Positions 28,756 to 39,165 of a DNA stretch of 64,000 nucleotides are shown in pieces; the first letter of the stretch is position 1, and every line of letters begins with the position of its first letter. The stretch covers positions 117,501 through 181,500 of the forward strand of contig CAUJNA010003799.1 in assembly GCA_963377175.1 (NCBI GenBank), given 5' to 3'. The notes under the pieces were generated by a model. That model worked only from the letters and a program-made list of their open reading frames with translations, had not been told where the DNA came from and did no database searches. The position numbers were made by a program, and so were the translations under genes. The DNA comes from Effrenium voratum (Eukaryota; Sar; Dinophyceae; Suessiales; Symbiodiniaceae).

Positions 28756-28866
28756 CATAGGTGTCCTTTTTGGTTGTTGTTTTGCTAGAAAAATAGATGG
28801 CCCTGGTTTACCTGGTGGTTTAATCATCTACCAGGGCCATGTATTTCCCGTAAAAGGACACCTGTG
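28756..28866 (+). mobile_element. Foldback TIR element, family F, copy 2
   Basis: 111 bp. TIRs CATAGGTGTCCTTTTT / AAAAGGACACCTGTG, an inner stem AGATGGCCCTGG with CTACCAGGGCCAT, and a perfect 8-bp duplication CAACCTGC on both sides (28748-28755 and 28867-28874). 8-bp duplications are typical of hAT-group transposases, which would have to act in trans. Confidence 0.88.
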
Positions 28867-29074
28867 CAACCTGCATTTGTAAAGGCCTTCAAGAGTACAA
28901 GGTTCCTTGTGAAGACTTGCTGTCTCTTGATGCGCCGTGGAGTCTTAGAGGTCGCCGCATTTTGTCCATGAATGTTAGAAAGGTGCCTTTGCCCTATGTG
29001 CTGGTTGGTTTTGGCGGGTGAGACGGCTCTGCCAGGAGGCGCCTAGTTTTGAGGTACGCACCCATGAACCCCTG

Positions 29075-29204
29075 CTGTGGATGGACAAAATCCTGTGTCC
29101 GTCCACTTTGAAACCATGGTTGAAACCATTGCTTGTTGGCGTTCGCAGACGAATCATCATTCCACAGGTTTCTCAGGTGGTGCAGGACTTCGCCCACCCA
29201 CCGG
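29075..29204 (+). mobile_element. Family A TIR element
   Basis: Left end CTGTGGATGGACAAAATCCTG; right end GCAGGACTTCGCCCACCCAC is its degraded inverse. Core CCACTTTGAAACCATGGTTG and CAGACGAATCATCATTCC shared with the 28.1 and 61.9 kb copies. Non-coding. Confidence 0.65.
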
Positions 29205-29940
29205 TACTCATTTATTTTTTACTTGTCATGAGGATTAAACATTTTTCGACCCCTGTCTTTCCTTGATTAAGAGGGTCTCCTACCGATAAAAGCATTCCCC
29301 ACAACTTTTACCGGAGTATGCATGGAGCGCTTTGCATGCCCGACCGACATTTCGGGAGGACACCGACCAGTTGATTAGCCCAGGCCTGGATAGGACGGGG
29401 TGGCGGGTCGACGGGTGTACGAATGCGGTCCCCTACCCCTTGTGAATGCAAGGGGGGCCCACGTGAGCCACAATCAAAACTCGGGTAGATGAAGGTAAGG
29501 GACAATCCCAGCCACAAATAGCTGCGGCCGCCTTCTTATTTCTTTACATGGTTCTGGGTAGACAATTTTAATACCGGGTTTTGATCATGACTCACATCCT
29601 TTGAGGACCTCCACGCGAGGTCGAGACAAAACGTGGACCTGGCGTCTCTCACAATCGGGGGGAGGCGTCATTCGCACGCTGCGCAGTTTGGTTTGCCTTG
29701 AGGGCCTCTGGCTGGGTCCCAGCAGGTCCAATTCCGAGTGGACCCATGTGAGGGACAAGCCATGGCCTCGTGATGTGCGTCCAGTACTCGGGGATCCCGT
29801 GAACCACGTAAGACATGCAGAAGTCACCCCACCTGGAGGCCCCGCATTCCCATTCATAACCGCTGTTTGTGGGTATGTAGCTCCATTTTGGGGCTTACAA
29901 GTAGGACCTTGGAATGTTTGTTTCATCTTTTCGCTGGCAG
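29205..29940. other. Non-coding tract
   Basis: A GC-richer stretch at about 29600-29830 is open on both strands; I cannot choose a frame. No other signal. Confidence 0.35.
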
Positions 29941-30085
29941 GATGTTCGCCTCAACTCGCCGCGAGATCCACTCACACTACCCCTGGGTGATGCTGCCGGT
30001 GCACTGGTCACTCGGCTCGGGGGCAGACTGCTTAAAGAAAGAAGGGTATGGCTCGGCCAAAACGGTCCGCTCGCGCAATGGATGA
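29941..30085 (+). CDS. Exon, probably terminal, product unknown
   Basis: After TTTTCGCTGGCAG one frame reads FASTRREIHSHYPWVMLPVH then WSLGSGADCLKKEGYGSAKT and stops with TGA at 30083-30085. Aromatic-rich, GC-ending codons, strong acceptor. The other frames are open as well but less protein-like. Confidence 0.45.
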
Positions 30086-31228
30086 AGTTTTGGGGATTCC
30101 TTTCCGGCTTCTTTCTGTGGGTAGCAGTACCATGGCTGCAAGTTAAAAAAACGCCCTGCCACTGCGCCCCATGGAAGGCAGCGCTGGGACCAGAAAACGG
30201 TTTGGAGGTGGCGAATCTGTGGACCCACCCCTGTAGAAGATTAGAAGAGTATAAGAGAATACTTTTGAATGGACCAACAGAAGGGAGACCACACATCCAA
30301 CGGTTCTTTTAGATTTAGGCAGCGAATGGGGCAGGTGAGCATAGAGGTTTCGCACGCCGAGTTTTGAGACCGCGTGCCTTAAAGAGGTCGGGTTTCCCGA
30401 GATGCTGACAGGGGTCTGAACAGTTCCAGGGGTTGATTCTCCATTTGTTTCAGCCATTCTTTTCAAAAACCGGCCATGTCCCCAGGGTTTTTGGTGGTTG
30501 TCTAGAAAGAAGGATCCTTGGAAAGAATGGGGAAGTTACTCCTAGAACAGTTGAAGTATGCAACTGGGGGGTTGTCAAGAAGGACAGGGCGTTGGCCTTG
30601 TTGCAGCTTGGGGCTTGGTGCCCCAAAAAGGGGCGTACGCGGCATAGCCTTATACTTATAGCGTACCTGTACCTCACCCACGTGAAGGTTGGCATCGCGA
30701 CTTTCAAGGGACTAGTGTTGGCTTGGGCACGCCCAAACCCAACGCACTGGGCTTCGAGTGAAGCTTTCTGGCTTGCGCTCTGGCAGTCGGCATAGAGGAA
30801 AAAGCACCAGACGCATGGCTCGATCTAGCGACAAAAAATCCTCCCAAGCAACAAGTCAAGCGCGCAGAGTCACAGACTTATCCAAAAATGAGGAATTTCA
30901 GCCTGTTGTTTTTTTTCTTCTTCCCGTCGATGCAAGAACAGACAAGTATGGGGGTGCCAAAGACGGAATCCATGGGTGAATCAACCAGGATAGAGACAGG
31001 TTAACATTACCATGAGGGACTGAGACTCGCCAACTTCCCGGGTCAAAGAAAGGTGCACTTGGGACAAACTAGATGGCACATTTCCCCCAATTTTCCTCTA
31101 TCCATCCCCTAACCGACATCCGTGAATCCAGTCTTCGCCTCCCCCCCACACCAACCTCCCTGTGGGGCCTGCACCACAGGGGTCCTAGAAAACAACTTAA
31201 GGCGACCTTCTTCAAACCCTGACCTGGC
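30086..31228. other. Non-coding tract
   Basis: No clear exon or repeat with recognisable ends. Mixed composition. Confidence 0.4.
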
Positions 31229-31293
31229 ATGCGCAAGTCAGCCAAGGATGTCGAGGGACGCAGCTTGGCAAGCTTGGGTCGCATTGCCCGGCA
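31229..31293 (+). CDS. Small exon-like island
   Basis: ATG-led frame MRKSAKDVEGRSLASLGRIA then RQ, followed by CGGCAG|GGTAAC, a possible donor. Only about 22 codons. Confidence 0.35.
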
Positions 31294-32396
31294 GGGTAAC
31301 CCAATGAATGGAAACCCTGGATTACTAAACCTTTGGTTGATTGATTGGGGGCCCCTTTCAGTGGGGTAAATCACGTTTGGAGGGGTCCGGTGGTCCCTTC
31401 TAGCATCTGCGGTCGACACTACCATTGCAAGTCCGTTGAGAATGAATTTCGACGGGCCAGACGCCCAATTCTCACGCTTGGTCCATGGGTGCCCGGTCAA
31501 CTAAAAAAGTTTGGTCAAGTTCTTCGATCCCGTGTTGACCGGAGGGCATCTGAACAGGGGATCAGCAATTGCAGCGGTCCAATTCCCTTGTTCAAATCTT
31601 CAAGATCAAGTCCGTTTCGCCTTGTCAACCATGATTTCCCCATCGGTCACAACTCGAAGGGAGCAGAGTAGCAAGGTGGGCAGTACTCATTGTTAGTCCC
31701 CTACAACCAACCACAGTTAAGCCTTTCAGGCTGGGTTCCAAAATATTGAGGCCCTTCTTATCCGTGGAAAAGAGCTGCATCATGCGCATTCCAATGAGGG
31801 TGGGATAGAAATGGGAGCTTCTCAAATAGTCGTCTCCTAAAATGGTTGGTTTCTTGTTGGTTTACCCTTTAAAAAACAGTCAATTCAAAGGGGGCTTTTC
31901 CACTATTTTGAATGTCCAGTAGCATGCCAAGTGTCAACTTGGCGACGAAATGGGCAAGACTCCGAGTGCTCCGTGAAGTCAAGGAGAACGTACTAACTCT
32001 CCTATTCTCATAGAGAGCGCAGCCTGGCGCATTCGAATGCATTTCTTTGTGAACTCGGGCCTTGTTTTTGAGTGTTCCAGAATGTCTCACAGATGTTGCA
32101 CGTTTGGTTGCATGTTTGCGGCCCGTTTGGTTGCATGTCAACATGTTTGGGAATTCCTCAAGGGGTTGCTCTTCTGTTCCATGCCTATCTGACAGCACGG
32201 AGCCATAGGATCACGATAGGGCAGCAACTAGTGGTTTGGATTGTGTGACCCTCGGTGTGGGTCGTTCTTTGAAGGGTTCGGTCCGTTTTGGACTGGGTCG
32301 GGGAAGCCAAAGGGAACCCGAAGCCCATTTTGGAGGTTCCCGTTTGAGACACGCCCTGGTTCGGCCGGGGAAATGGACGTGGATGCTTCTTCGCAG
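31294..32396. other. Non-coding tract
   Basis: Mostly featureless. A diverged hairpin-like sequence (AGCGCAGCCTGGCGCATT) at 32016-32033 is the only thing outside the retrotransposon that faintly resembles its hairpins. Confidence 0.4.
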
Positions 32397-32471
32397 GCCA
32401 AGAAGGGGGAACTCTACTCCGCCCGAAGGCTCAGCGAGCGAGTGATCCATTTTTTGCAGGGGTGCTCGTAG
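32397..32471 (+). CDS. Small exon, possibly terminal
   Basis: After GCTTCTTCGCAG the frame reads AKKGELYSARRLSERVIHFL and stops at 32469-32471. Strong acceptor and amphipathic helix-like content; no family recognised. Confidence 0.45.
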   Translation, partial: AKKGELYSARRLSERVIHFLQGCS

Positions 32472-33037
32472 GCCTGTTTTTGCGGTTTCAAAAGGAACCA
32501 CAAAGGACCATCATTGGGGGGGTCCCCCAAACAGACACCCAAATGGGATTCGGTCCCCTTCTCTCAGTTGTCCAAAGGGAACCGACCGGTTTTCCCATTT
32601 TGGGTTCCCATTTATAAATTACCCAAGAGATGATCAGCTTTCACTTCTGGATCCCATCAAGGGGCAACTGAGTTTTTGGTAGGCAAGGGGAACCACAAGG
32701 AATGAAATCCCCAATGTCCAGCGTGAGCTCCCGATTCTTGTTCTTAAGGGAGGCCACCGGAGCTTATTGTTAACGGCATTTGGCATTTGGGCTTCTCTTG
32801 GGGAAACGCTCCAAATAAAAGAGGCACACCCATGTTTGTTGGGGCGTTTCTTTGCCCAGACCCGAACTGGGTACCACTCTCGATTCTGACCAAAAGTGCT
32901 CAATTTTGGGCTTCCCTTGGGGAAACGCTCCAAACAAATTCCTTGCCCAAAAGCAGGTGGTATTCTTTTCGGCTTTTCTTTCTCCACCCAAAAACGACCA
33001 ACCACAAGGTGGCGCCTTTGACACTTTTTCGGTGTCC
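32472..33037. other. Non-coding tract with a local duplication
   Basis: CTTCCCTTGGGGAAACGCTCCAAA-type sequence occurs twice (about 32790 and 32910), with nearby GGGTACCACTC and CCCAAAA motifs: a local duplication. No exon. Confidence 0.4.
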
Positions 33038-33150
33038 GAGGATATGAACTTTGAGGGTTGGAGCGGCACGCGGACCATGAGGCGCGGAAAATGCACGGAT
33101 GCGGCTGGCGGAAGGAGGTCTGCCAGAGCCCCTGACCTTGGCTTCCATTG
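33038..33150 (+). CDS. Possible exon
   Basis: Frame EDMNFEGWSGTRTMRRGKCT then DAAGGRRSARAPDLG. GC-rich against its flanks. The minus strand is open too, so weak. Confidence 0.3.
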
Positions 33151-33953
33151 GCTGAAGCCAAGATTTGTCGTTTCCCTTGGTTTTTGAAGGGAATCCATGT
33201 CACCCAACAATTTTTTCAAGGGGCTTGAAGCAAGCAAATGGAAGTTTCCAACTGCCCGAAAAGAGGCAGGGCTTCCCCCCTCTTGGTTCCTGGGCTTCGC
33301 CTCCCCCCTCTTGGTTCCTGGGCTTCAAACTTGGGAGTGGCAACCAAAAGCGCTGGGCGTTTTTGGGGGGCCGCTGGCCCCAGGAAGTGAGTGGCCTGTT
33401 CGAACCGATGTGCCGGCATGTGAGCGTCGCATTGAAACAGAGGGGCCTTGAGTCAAGTGTGTAAAGAAAGTTTAGGCGGGAGATGGCGCCAACATTGTGG
33501 GGTGGTGTGAAAACTTTGAATCGTAGCTTCATATGCTCAAGATCCTGAAAGGGGAAATGAGTTGAAATGAGCCATGGGCCACAAAGAAATGCCGCTGATA
33601 TACCTTTATACCCGACGGATGGCATATACTCTCCCAGTTTTAGGGCACGTAGAGTTGGGTGAATGTCCACGTAGCATTTGTCTCGAGTTCTCTCCTTCAG
33701 TTCTGTTGCCCAAGGTTGCTCGCCCAAGACCTCGGCATGATGTTTGGACAATTCCAGGGACTTGGGACTTGTGCTGGAGAGAAGCGGGTGAATTTGAGGA
33801 TGTCCACATGTCGGCGCCACTTTTGAAGATTTCCCGCTATGCCAGCCCTTTTCAATCCCCGCACTTTCCCTAGCTTTTGGTTGCGAAATCGCCGCCACAG
33901 TTCATAGCTCTTCAATCGAAACGAAGAGGGGGTGTGTCTGAGATGGTATTCAC
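33151..33953. other. Non-coding tract
   Basis: Contains a short direct repeat (CCCCCTCTTGGTTCCTGGGCTTC, twice near 33275-33330). No clear exon. Confidence 0.4.
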
Positions 33954-34100
33954 TACCCCCCAAACCACTACCCCGAGGGTTATACTACAGCCGCTATATG
34001 GCCACTGTTATACAGGGTCTATACAACCATACATATATATATATACACATATACTGGGACATATCTATATATACATATCCCAATTAGTGGTTTGGGGGTA
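33954..34100. mobile_element. Short TIR element with TA target duplication
   Basis: 147 bp. CCCCCCAAACCACTA at the left and TAGTGGTTTGGGGG at the right, each bordered by TA. The interior is AT-rich (CATATATATATATACACATA). TA duplication with a short TIR and no ORF fits a Tc1/mariner-type non-autonomous unit; no transposase is seen in the window. Confidence 0.75.
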
Positions 34101-35069
34101 CTGGACACCATCCTAGGAGGCGGGTTTGCTTGTTCTGGCCACGCTTGCCTGGCTGCCTGGCAGGTGGGGCCACGCGCACCCGCCGGGGGCTTACTGTGGC
34201 CCCCCTCCCCTTGGTCCAGACCCCCTTCACACGAAAAAAAACACGGAACGCGAAGGAGGGGTCCCCAAAAAGCCAACAAAATGATTCCTCTATAGTCATG
34301 GTGCACGAGCGGGTTCCTTCTGAAGTTGCAAGCTGGCAAGGGAGCCAGCCACGAACCGGAATTGAGAGGTCGCTTCATAGAGAGCCAGGGTTTCCTCACA
34401 TGTTGAGGGAGGACCCCCTGTTTGGAAGACAGAGGTGTTGAACGCAGGAAAACGGCTGTTTGTTTGTTCGGAAGCTTGAATGCTGTTGGGTCGCATTCTT
34501 AGCCTCAACCTGCAACAAGTTATAGACTCTTTGGACAGGCAAGAGCCATTGAAGGGCTGCAAAGAGGAACCATTGCCAACGAACAAGTTGCTCACGCGGC
34601 CGACGGTCCACAGAATACTGATCAGTGCTTGATCCACTTGCTCTTCGATTGAAGTTCATCCATGCCTCGTCCGGCGTAATGTGAGTGCCTCACCCATCAC
34701 TAGCACTTTGTCCGACTTGGCCCCACATGTCCTACAATGATGATGACTCAATGGAGTAAAACCATGGTGATCGCCGACTTAGCTGACTTACAACGATGCC
34801 TTTGGTAGGACATTGCCAGGTGACTCGCCAGTCACTTGACGTGCCGTGCCCCTTTCTCCCTGTTGCCTATTGAGTTGGCAAAGTTTACACCTCTTCTTTG
34901 GGATGGTCTCTTGAACGTAGTTTTAATTCTATTCATTGTATTTCGCAGATATAACATAGATGCATTGCCGTTTTATTCTTCAGCCTTTTAACAACTTTGG
35001 CTACTTCCAGCATAGTGTTTCGACTTGGTTGGGCCATCTCGGCGGGTCAGAAATTCTGACTTGCATGCC
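34101..35069. other. Non-coding tract
   Basis: GC-rich near 34140-34220, otherwise AT-richer to 35000. No frame I would call. Confidence 0.4.
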
Positions 35070-35138
35070 ATCCGCAAGCAAGTGCCTGAGTTCGTGGACC
35101 TATTGGGCGTTGCCCTTCCTGCTGGACCTGCTCTATGA
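35070..35138 (+). CDS. Possible terminal exon
   Basis: Frame IRKQVPEFVDLLGVALPAGP then AL and TGA at 35136-35138. A longer alternative frame is also open here, so the choice is uncertain. Confidence 0.3.
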   Translation: MRKQVPEFVDLLGVALPAGPAL

Positions 35139-35489
35139 GAGGCCGGAAGGGAAAAGGAAAAGGGCTTGGGATCGGCTGAGAAGTTGCCAGCTGGAAGATC
35201 AGCTTCCTCAAGGGACCTGCAGATTCCAGGTTTGCTTCCAGGTTTTCTAGGGGACCCGGGATAGTTGAGTATATGGGGCTGCCAGGTAGGTAGATCGTGA
35301 AATGTTCGATTTTCGGCCCCAGTCCATTTTGGGGATGGATCATTTGTTCATTGTTTTTCTCCATCAATCACCTCCCTCCACCCATTTTTGTTTGTTTTCC
35401 GCACCCCCTAAGCCCACACGGTGTTAAACCCGCACCTCCCCTAAGCATCCCTTCGAACCCCTGAGCCGAGCGCGCGAGCGGCGGCTTAC

Positions 35490-35575
35490 GCGCAGGTTCA
35501 TGGCTTCCTCGAGGCCCGGGAAGATCCAGGCCGACGCTCGCGGGAGGTTTTGGAGACGCCATGAGCGGTGACCAG
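35490..35575 (-). CDS. Minus-strand exon, product unknown
   Basis: Read on the minus strand: NLPRASAWIFPGLEEAMNLR, directly followed by a GTAAGC donor (plus coordinates 35484-35489). GC-ending codons. Its orientation differs from most exon islands nearby, so at least one gene runs leftward. Confidence 0.5.
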
Positions 35576-35606
35576 CCCCCCCCCCCCCCGCCAGGGGCCC
35601 TTTCTC

Positions 35607-35827
35607 ACTTGTTTGGGGGAGGTCCCCCGGACTAAAATAGACTACGCTTGACTGCAATTCTGTTGGATCTTTTTCGACTTTAGCTTTTTGGGAAATCAAG
35701 GGGTTTTTCGCTACCCCCCCCCCCCCAAAAAAAAGAAAGTTAAACTTTTTGCAGGGGGGTCAACAGCAACCAAGTACAGGAAAAAGTTGTCACCAACTTA
35801 TTCTAACCTCGCTACTGGATGACCTAG
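35607..35827 (+). mobile_element. Family B element split by a family D insertion
   Basis: Left half (GGGGAGGTCCCCCGGACTAAAATAGACTAC) ends at 35645. The right half resumes at 35775 (TACAGGAAAAAGTTG ... CTACTGGATGACCTAG). The gap is a complete family D unit. This nesting shows that both families move and that D is younger here. The far left TIR is lost in a poly-C run. Confidence 0.75.
35646..35774 (+). mobile_element. Family D element nested in family B
   Basis: 129 bp from GCTTGACTGC to CAACAGCAACCAAG, with TAC on both sides (35643-35645, 35775-35777). The ends CTTGACTGC and GTTGCTG (reverse strand) are an imperfect inverted repeat. A C14A8 run sits where other copies have AACCCCCCAAAAGTTAAAC, showing homopolymer growth in the core. 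Confidence 0.75.
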
Positions 35828-35885
35828 AAAGCGTCGGAGCTAAAAATCCGAAGGCCGGAGAATTGGAGGGTCGTAGCTTGGCGGT

Positions 35886-36015
35886 TCGAAGTTCGAAGTT
35901 CGCAGCCATCCGGTTTCTCAGCTTTTTGGATATTTTTGGTGTTCAGTGGTTGAACTTAATTTCCATTTGTGACCCACCAAGAGTTAAACTTTTGGTAGTG
36001 GATTTGAGGACAGGT
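35886..36015 (+). repeat. Dispersed repeat, family D2
   Basis: CGCAGCCATCCGGTTTCTCAGC, TTCAGTGGTTGAACTTAATT, AAGAGTTAAACTTTTGGTAG and GGATTTGAGGACAGG follow the D2 order. Confidence 0.5.
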
Positions 36016-36390
36016 AAGGGGTTCCCAAGATAGCATCGCATAAGTCGCGGCGAAACAGTTACTTGGATGGTGGATTCGCCCAGTTCGTGTCTGTGGGGAT
36101 CACCACTTGGGTGTTTTTCACCCCCCCAAAGGGGTTGCCAACCCTTTTAAGGGGACTTGTAAGTGGGTTGCCAACAACTTACTGTCTTGGCCGATTTCAA
36201 CATGTGAGTCACAATCAACACCCGGAGAATTGGAGGGTAAGGGACGATCCCAGCCGTAAATGGGCGCGGCGCGCCTTTCAATTCTTCACATGGCTGTAAC
36301 CTCACCATTTTTGTACCAAGTCTTCATGGGTTTCTGGGTTTCCTGCGCGTGAACCCTGGTTTCCCTGTGAGGTAAGTGTTCCTGCTGCGA

Positions 36391-36528
36391 TTGGCCAAAG
36401 GGCCTGCGGAGCAGGCCTCAGAACCCAAAGCTCCGAGGCAACGCGTCTCAGCGTCCAGCGTCTCGCAGGTCTGGGACCTGCAGAGGGCCAAGGACCTGGG
36501 GATGACGCAAGTGCTCACGGGCATGAAG
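36391..36528 (+). CDS. Exon with classical donor
   Basis: Frame APRQRVSASSVSQVWDLQRA then KDLGMTQVLTGMK, followed by ATGAAG|GTGAGC. GC-ending codons and a clear donor. The acceptor is not certain. If unspliced, the frame runs on to a TAG at 36565-36567. No family recognised. Confidence 0.5.
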
Positions 36529-36602
36529 GTGAGCCGCCAGGCGCTTTGGGCGGAAAGCGGCGGGTAGCGACTCGGCCCCTGGAAAAGCCCAACAGCTGCT
36601 AG

Positions 36603-36727
36603 CTAGGGCCCCCAGCAAGGTGCCAGCTTTTACCGTTTTTTTTGGTTGGGAGGGTTCCCCGACTAAAAGAGACTATAGGAAAAAAGTGGGTGCCAACTTA
36701 TGCTAACCTCTCTACTGGAGGACCTAG
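36603..36727 (+). mobile_element. Short TIR element, family B, copy at 36.6 kb
   Basis: CTAGGGCCCCCAGCAAGG at the left, CTACTGGAGGACCTAG at the right, core GGGTTCCCCGACTAAAAGAG. Lies about 75 bp after the exon with the GTGAGC donor. Confidence 0.7.
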
Positions 36728-36894
36728 GCTGTATGTGAGTGCATTTGTTTTATGTTGAGATACATCTTTCTAGATGCGGGTGTATGTTTATATGTAGATG
36801 ATATTGTAGCATGTTTCGTCAATTTTCTTGTTGGTCTGAAGTCGTCCTCAAACCAATCATCATCTGAGAGCTGCTTCATGGGATTCACCCGGCC

Positions 36895-37015
36895 GTGTGG
36901 CTGGTGAAGGGGAGCAAGGTGTGCCTTTGCGAGGGATTAGCATCAAAAAAACACTTATTAGGCATCAAAAAAATATTAGGCATCAAAAAATACTTATTAG
37001 GCATCAAACAAATAT
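36895..37015 (+). repeat. AGGCATCAAAAAA tail repeat, forward copy
   Basis: Four tandem near-copies of AGGCATCAAAAAATACTTATT at about 36938-37015, preceded by a GC-richer head ending TTTGCGAGGGATTAGC. The reverse-oriented counterpart is at 41540-41702. The head plus A-rich repeated tail resembles a SINE layout. AT-rich DNA with GTTTAAAC palindromes follows to 37200. Confidence 0.5.
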
Positions 37016-37664
37016 ATGCTTTAGATGGATTTAAGACCCACTGAGGCAGGAACACTTTGAAAACCCGACAAAACATTCTTAAATTGTTTAAACAAAGAAT
37101 ATTGTTGCAAACAATGTTTGCGAAATTGTTTGAAACAACCTTGGCTTGTTTAAACTTTTTTTCAAAATTGTTTGGCTGTGTTTCTGTTGATTTGCAAACA
37201 CGTTTGACACTTATTATGCATTTGGCCTAGTTGCCTAGTTGCGTCTGGGAAAGAGCGTTGGAGCCTTCTTGTGTGCCTCTACGAAGGCTTTTTAAAGTAG
37301 CGTTTCGGCATGGTTGTGTGTGATATTTAGCTCGAGATGGTCAGACTTGCTGGGAGGTCGCAGCTGCATTCTGGGCAAAGTAGAAGTTCCGCCCGCCCGA
37401 TTCTTTCTGGGCCCAAGCTAGAAACCCCGAACTTAAGCAGACGCGCCATGACGTACATGTACTGCTGGTATTGTTTGCTGGAGCTGTTCGCTGAGTTTTT
37501 GACAGAGGAGGAAGCCGCAGTGGCGAGGAGGGCTGCCAAGGACTGCGAGTGCGACTGGCTGGGCACGCCTTCGCCTGAGGGGGCAGCTCCGCGGGTCCGA
37601 TGCCAGGAGGGCACCCCGCCACAGTTGGAGCCCCCATACCGCAGGAGAAGGCTGCGGCTTAGCG

Positions 37665-38786
37665 ATGGGCGATGAGGATGAAGCTTTGGCAGCCCTTGCT
37701 TTCAGGTATGCTGGCCACCGGCTGGGTTTGGCCGCGCCCGCGCGCCAGAGAAGCAGGGCAAGCTTACTCCGTGCGCTGAGTGCTAAGCAGCGGCACAGAA
37801 ACCTGCGCGCCAGGGCATTTCAGAGGCAAGCGGCCCACTCCAATGCAACTGGGCGCCACAGAACTGCCGATTTCCAAATTCCAGGCAGCGGCGAGCACCG
37901 GCCGGCTAGAGGCATGGGAAATGGGCGGTGGAAGCGCTGGTCTCCTGGCGCTGTGCTCCGGGCAGCTTTTGCCAAGGAAAACGCAACCAACAGAGACGTG
38001 GCTTCGCAAGTGGATGGAGCTAGCGCCAAGCACGCTTCAGATTGCCGGCTTTTCATTGCCCAGCTCATTATGAAAGAGCAAGAAGAAGGTTTGTCAGCTC
38101 TGTGACGCAGAAGGGGCTCCCCTCCCCGTCGCTTTGACAAACATGCTCTTTGACGAAACAGAGATGGAGCTGAACCTGCCCTCCTATGGGCATGGGTCCT
38201 GACAAAGACGTCATTCGGCCCCCTCGGGCGATTCCCAACAAGAAGGCGTCCACTATGTGGGGCGCGTTATCCGCTGACCCTGGTGGCCTTTGGCCTGGTT
38301 TGTCCACGGTGCCTGCCAAGTTCAGGGCAGTGCTGACGACATGCGACGCTGCCCCGGCCAACGTCAGTCTGTGTTGGACAGTACCACATTGCTGCTCCCG
38401 TTTCTTTGCTTGCAACACCGCACAGAGTGACAAAGCTCCTCGGTGTTTTGACCGGGTCCTATGCTGTTTCTAAAACTTTGCGGTCGGGGCCAGTTGTCCG
38501 GCGCGTCACGCAGAAGGTGAGGGAGGTTCTGTCAGAAAAGCTTCAGGTCATGGAGGACACACCGGCCGCCTTGGCTGAGGAATGGGCCTCTGGCCAGGTT
38601 TGCGCTAAGCGCATCTTCGAGCTGGTCCAGCAGGAGTCTGCTGATGACGAAGAAGAAGCTGCGGGGCGCTCTCCGGGCCTTTACGACGAGTTCACGAGCT
38701 TCTTCGCCGGGCCGTGGACAGGACCGTGGGTTAGGGGACCCTGCCAAATTGTGTTGGCACCTTGGTTTGTTGTTTGTCGTGTTTAG
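37665..38786 (+). pseudogene. Broken ORF series of an unknown protein
   Basis: GC-rich coding-like DNA whose frame changes repeatedly. 37665-38105 ends RWSPGAVLRAAFAKENATNR ... FIAQLIMKEQEEGLSAL. The next stretch continues in another frame (CDAEGAPLPVALTNMLFDE). 38186-38473 includes KFRAVLTTCDAAPANVSL. 38406-38786 reads LRSGPVVRRVTQKVREVLSE ... AEEWASGQVCAKRIFELVQQ. Codon use is consistent throughout, so this looks like one protein with at least three frame breaks, or a multi-exon gene with very short introns. An upstream frame 37337-37675 may belong to it. I do not recognise the family. Confidence 0.45.
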
Positions 38787-39165
38787 GGCTGGGCCTTTCG
38801 CTTGTGTTTCGCTTGTCTGTGTTCGCCGGTTTAGGGCAAGGGGCGGGAAAGTGCTGTGAAAAAGGCGGCTTCAGAACTTTGCCTGCTTATGTCAAGCGAG
38901 GCGCCGCGAGTTGTAAGCATCCCTGCCCAACGGACAGTGTCCACGCCCCCGTAGGTGTCCGCCACCAGGACGCCGCACAAAAACGTGGTCGCCTGGCTGA
39001 ACTTGTCGGAGCAGTTGCGGATCTCAGAACCAGGCCGCGGGTAACCTGGCTCCGGGTGTCTGCCGGCGGGAACAAGACCTCGAGGCCACCTGCGCGAACC
39101 GTGGTCTGCAAGTAGGAGGCAGCCATAGCGGCTGCGCAAAGCGAGTGTGCAAAAGCTTGAGCTGA
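38787..39165 (+). other. GC-rich DNA between the broken ORFs and the phosphatase-like frame
   Basis: Coding-like composition, and a possible exon near 38980-39030 (HKNVVAWLNLSEQLRISE) before a GCGG|GTAACC. No frame is open throughout, so upstream exons of the next gene may lie here. Confidence 0.35.
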
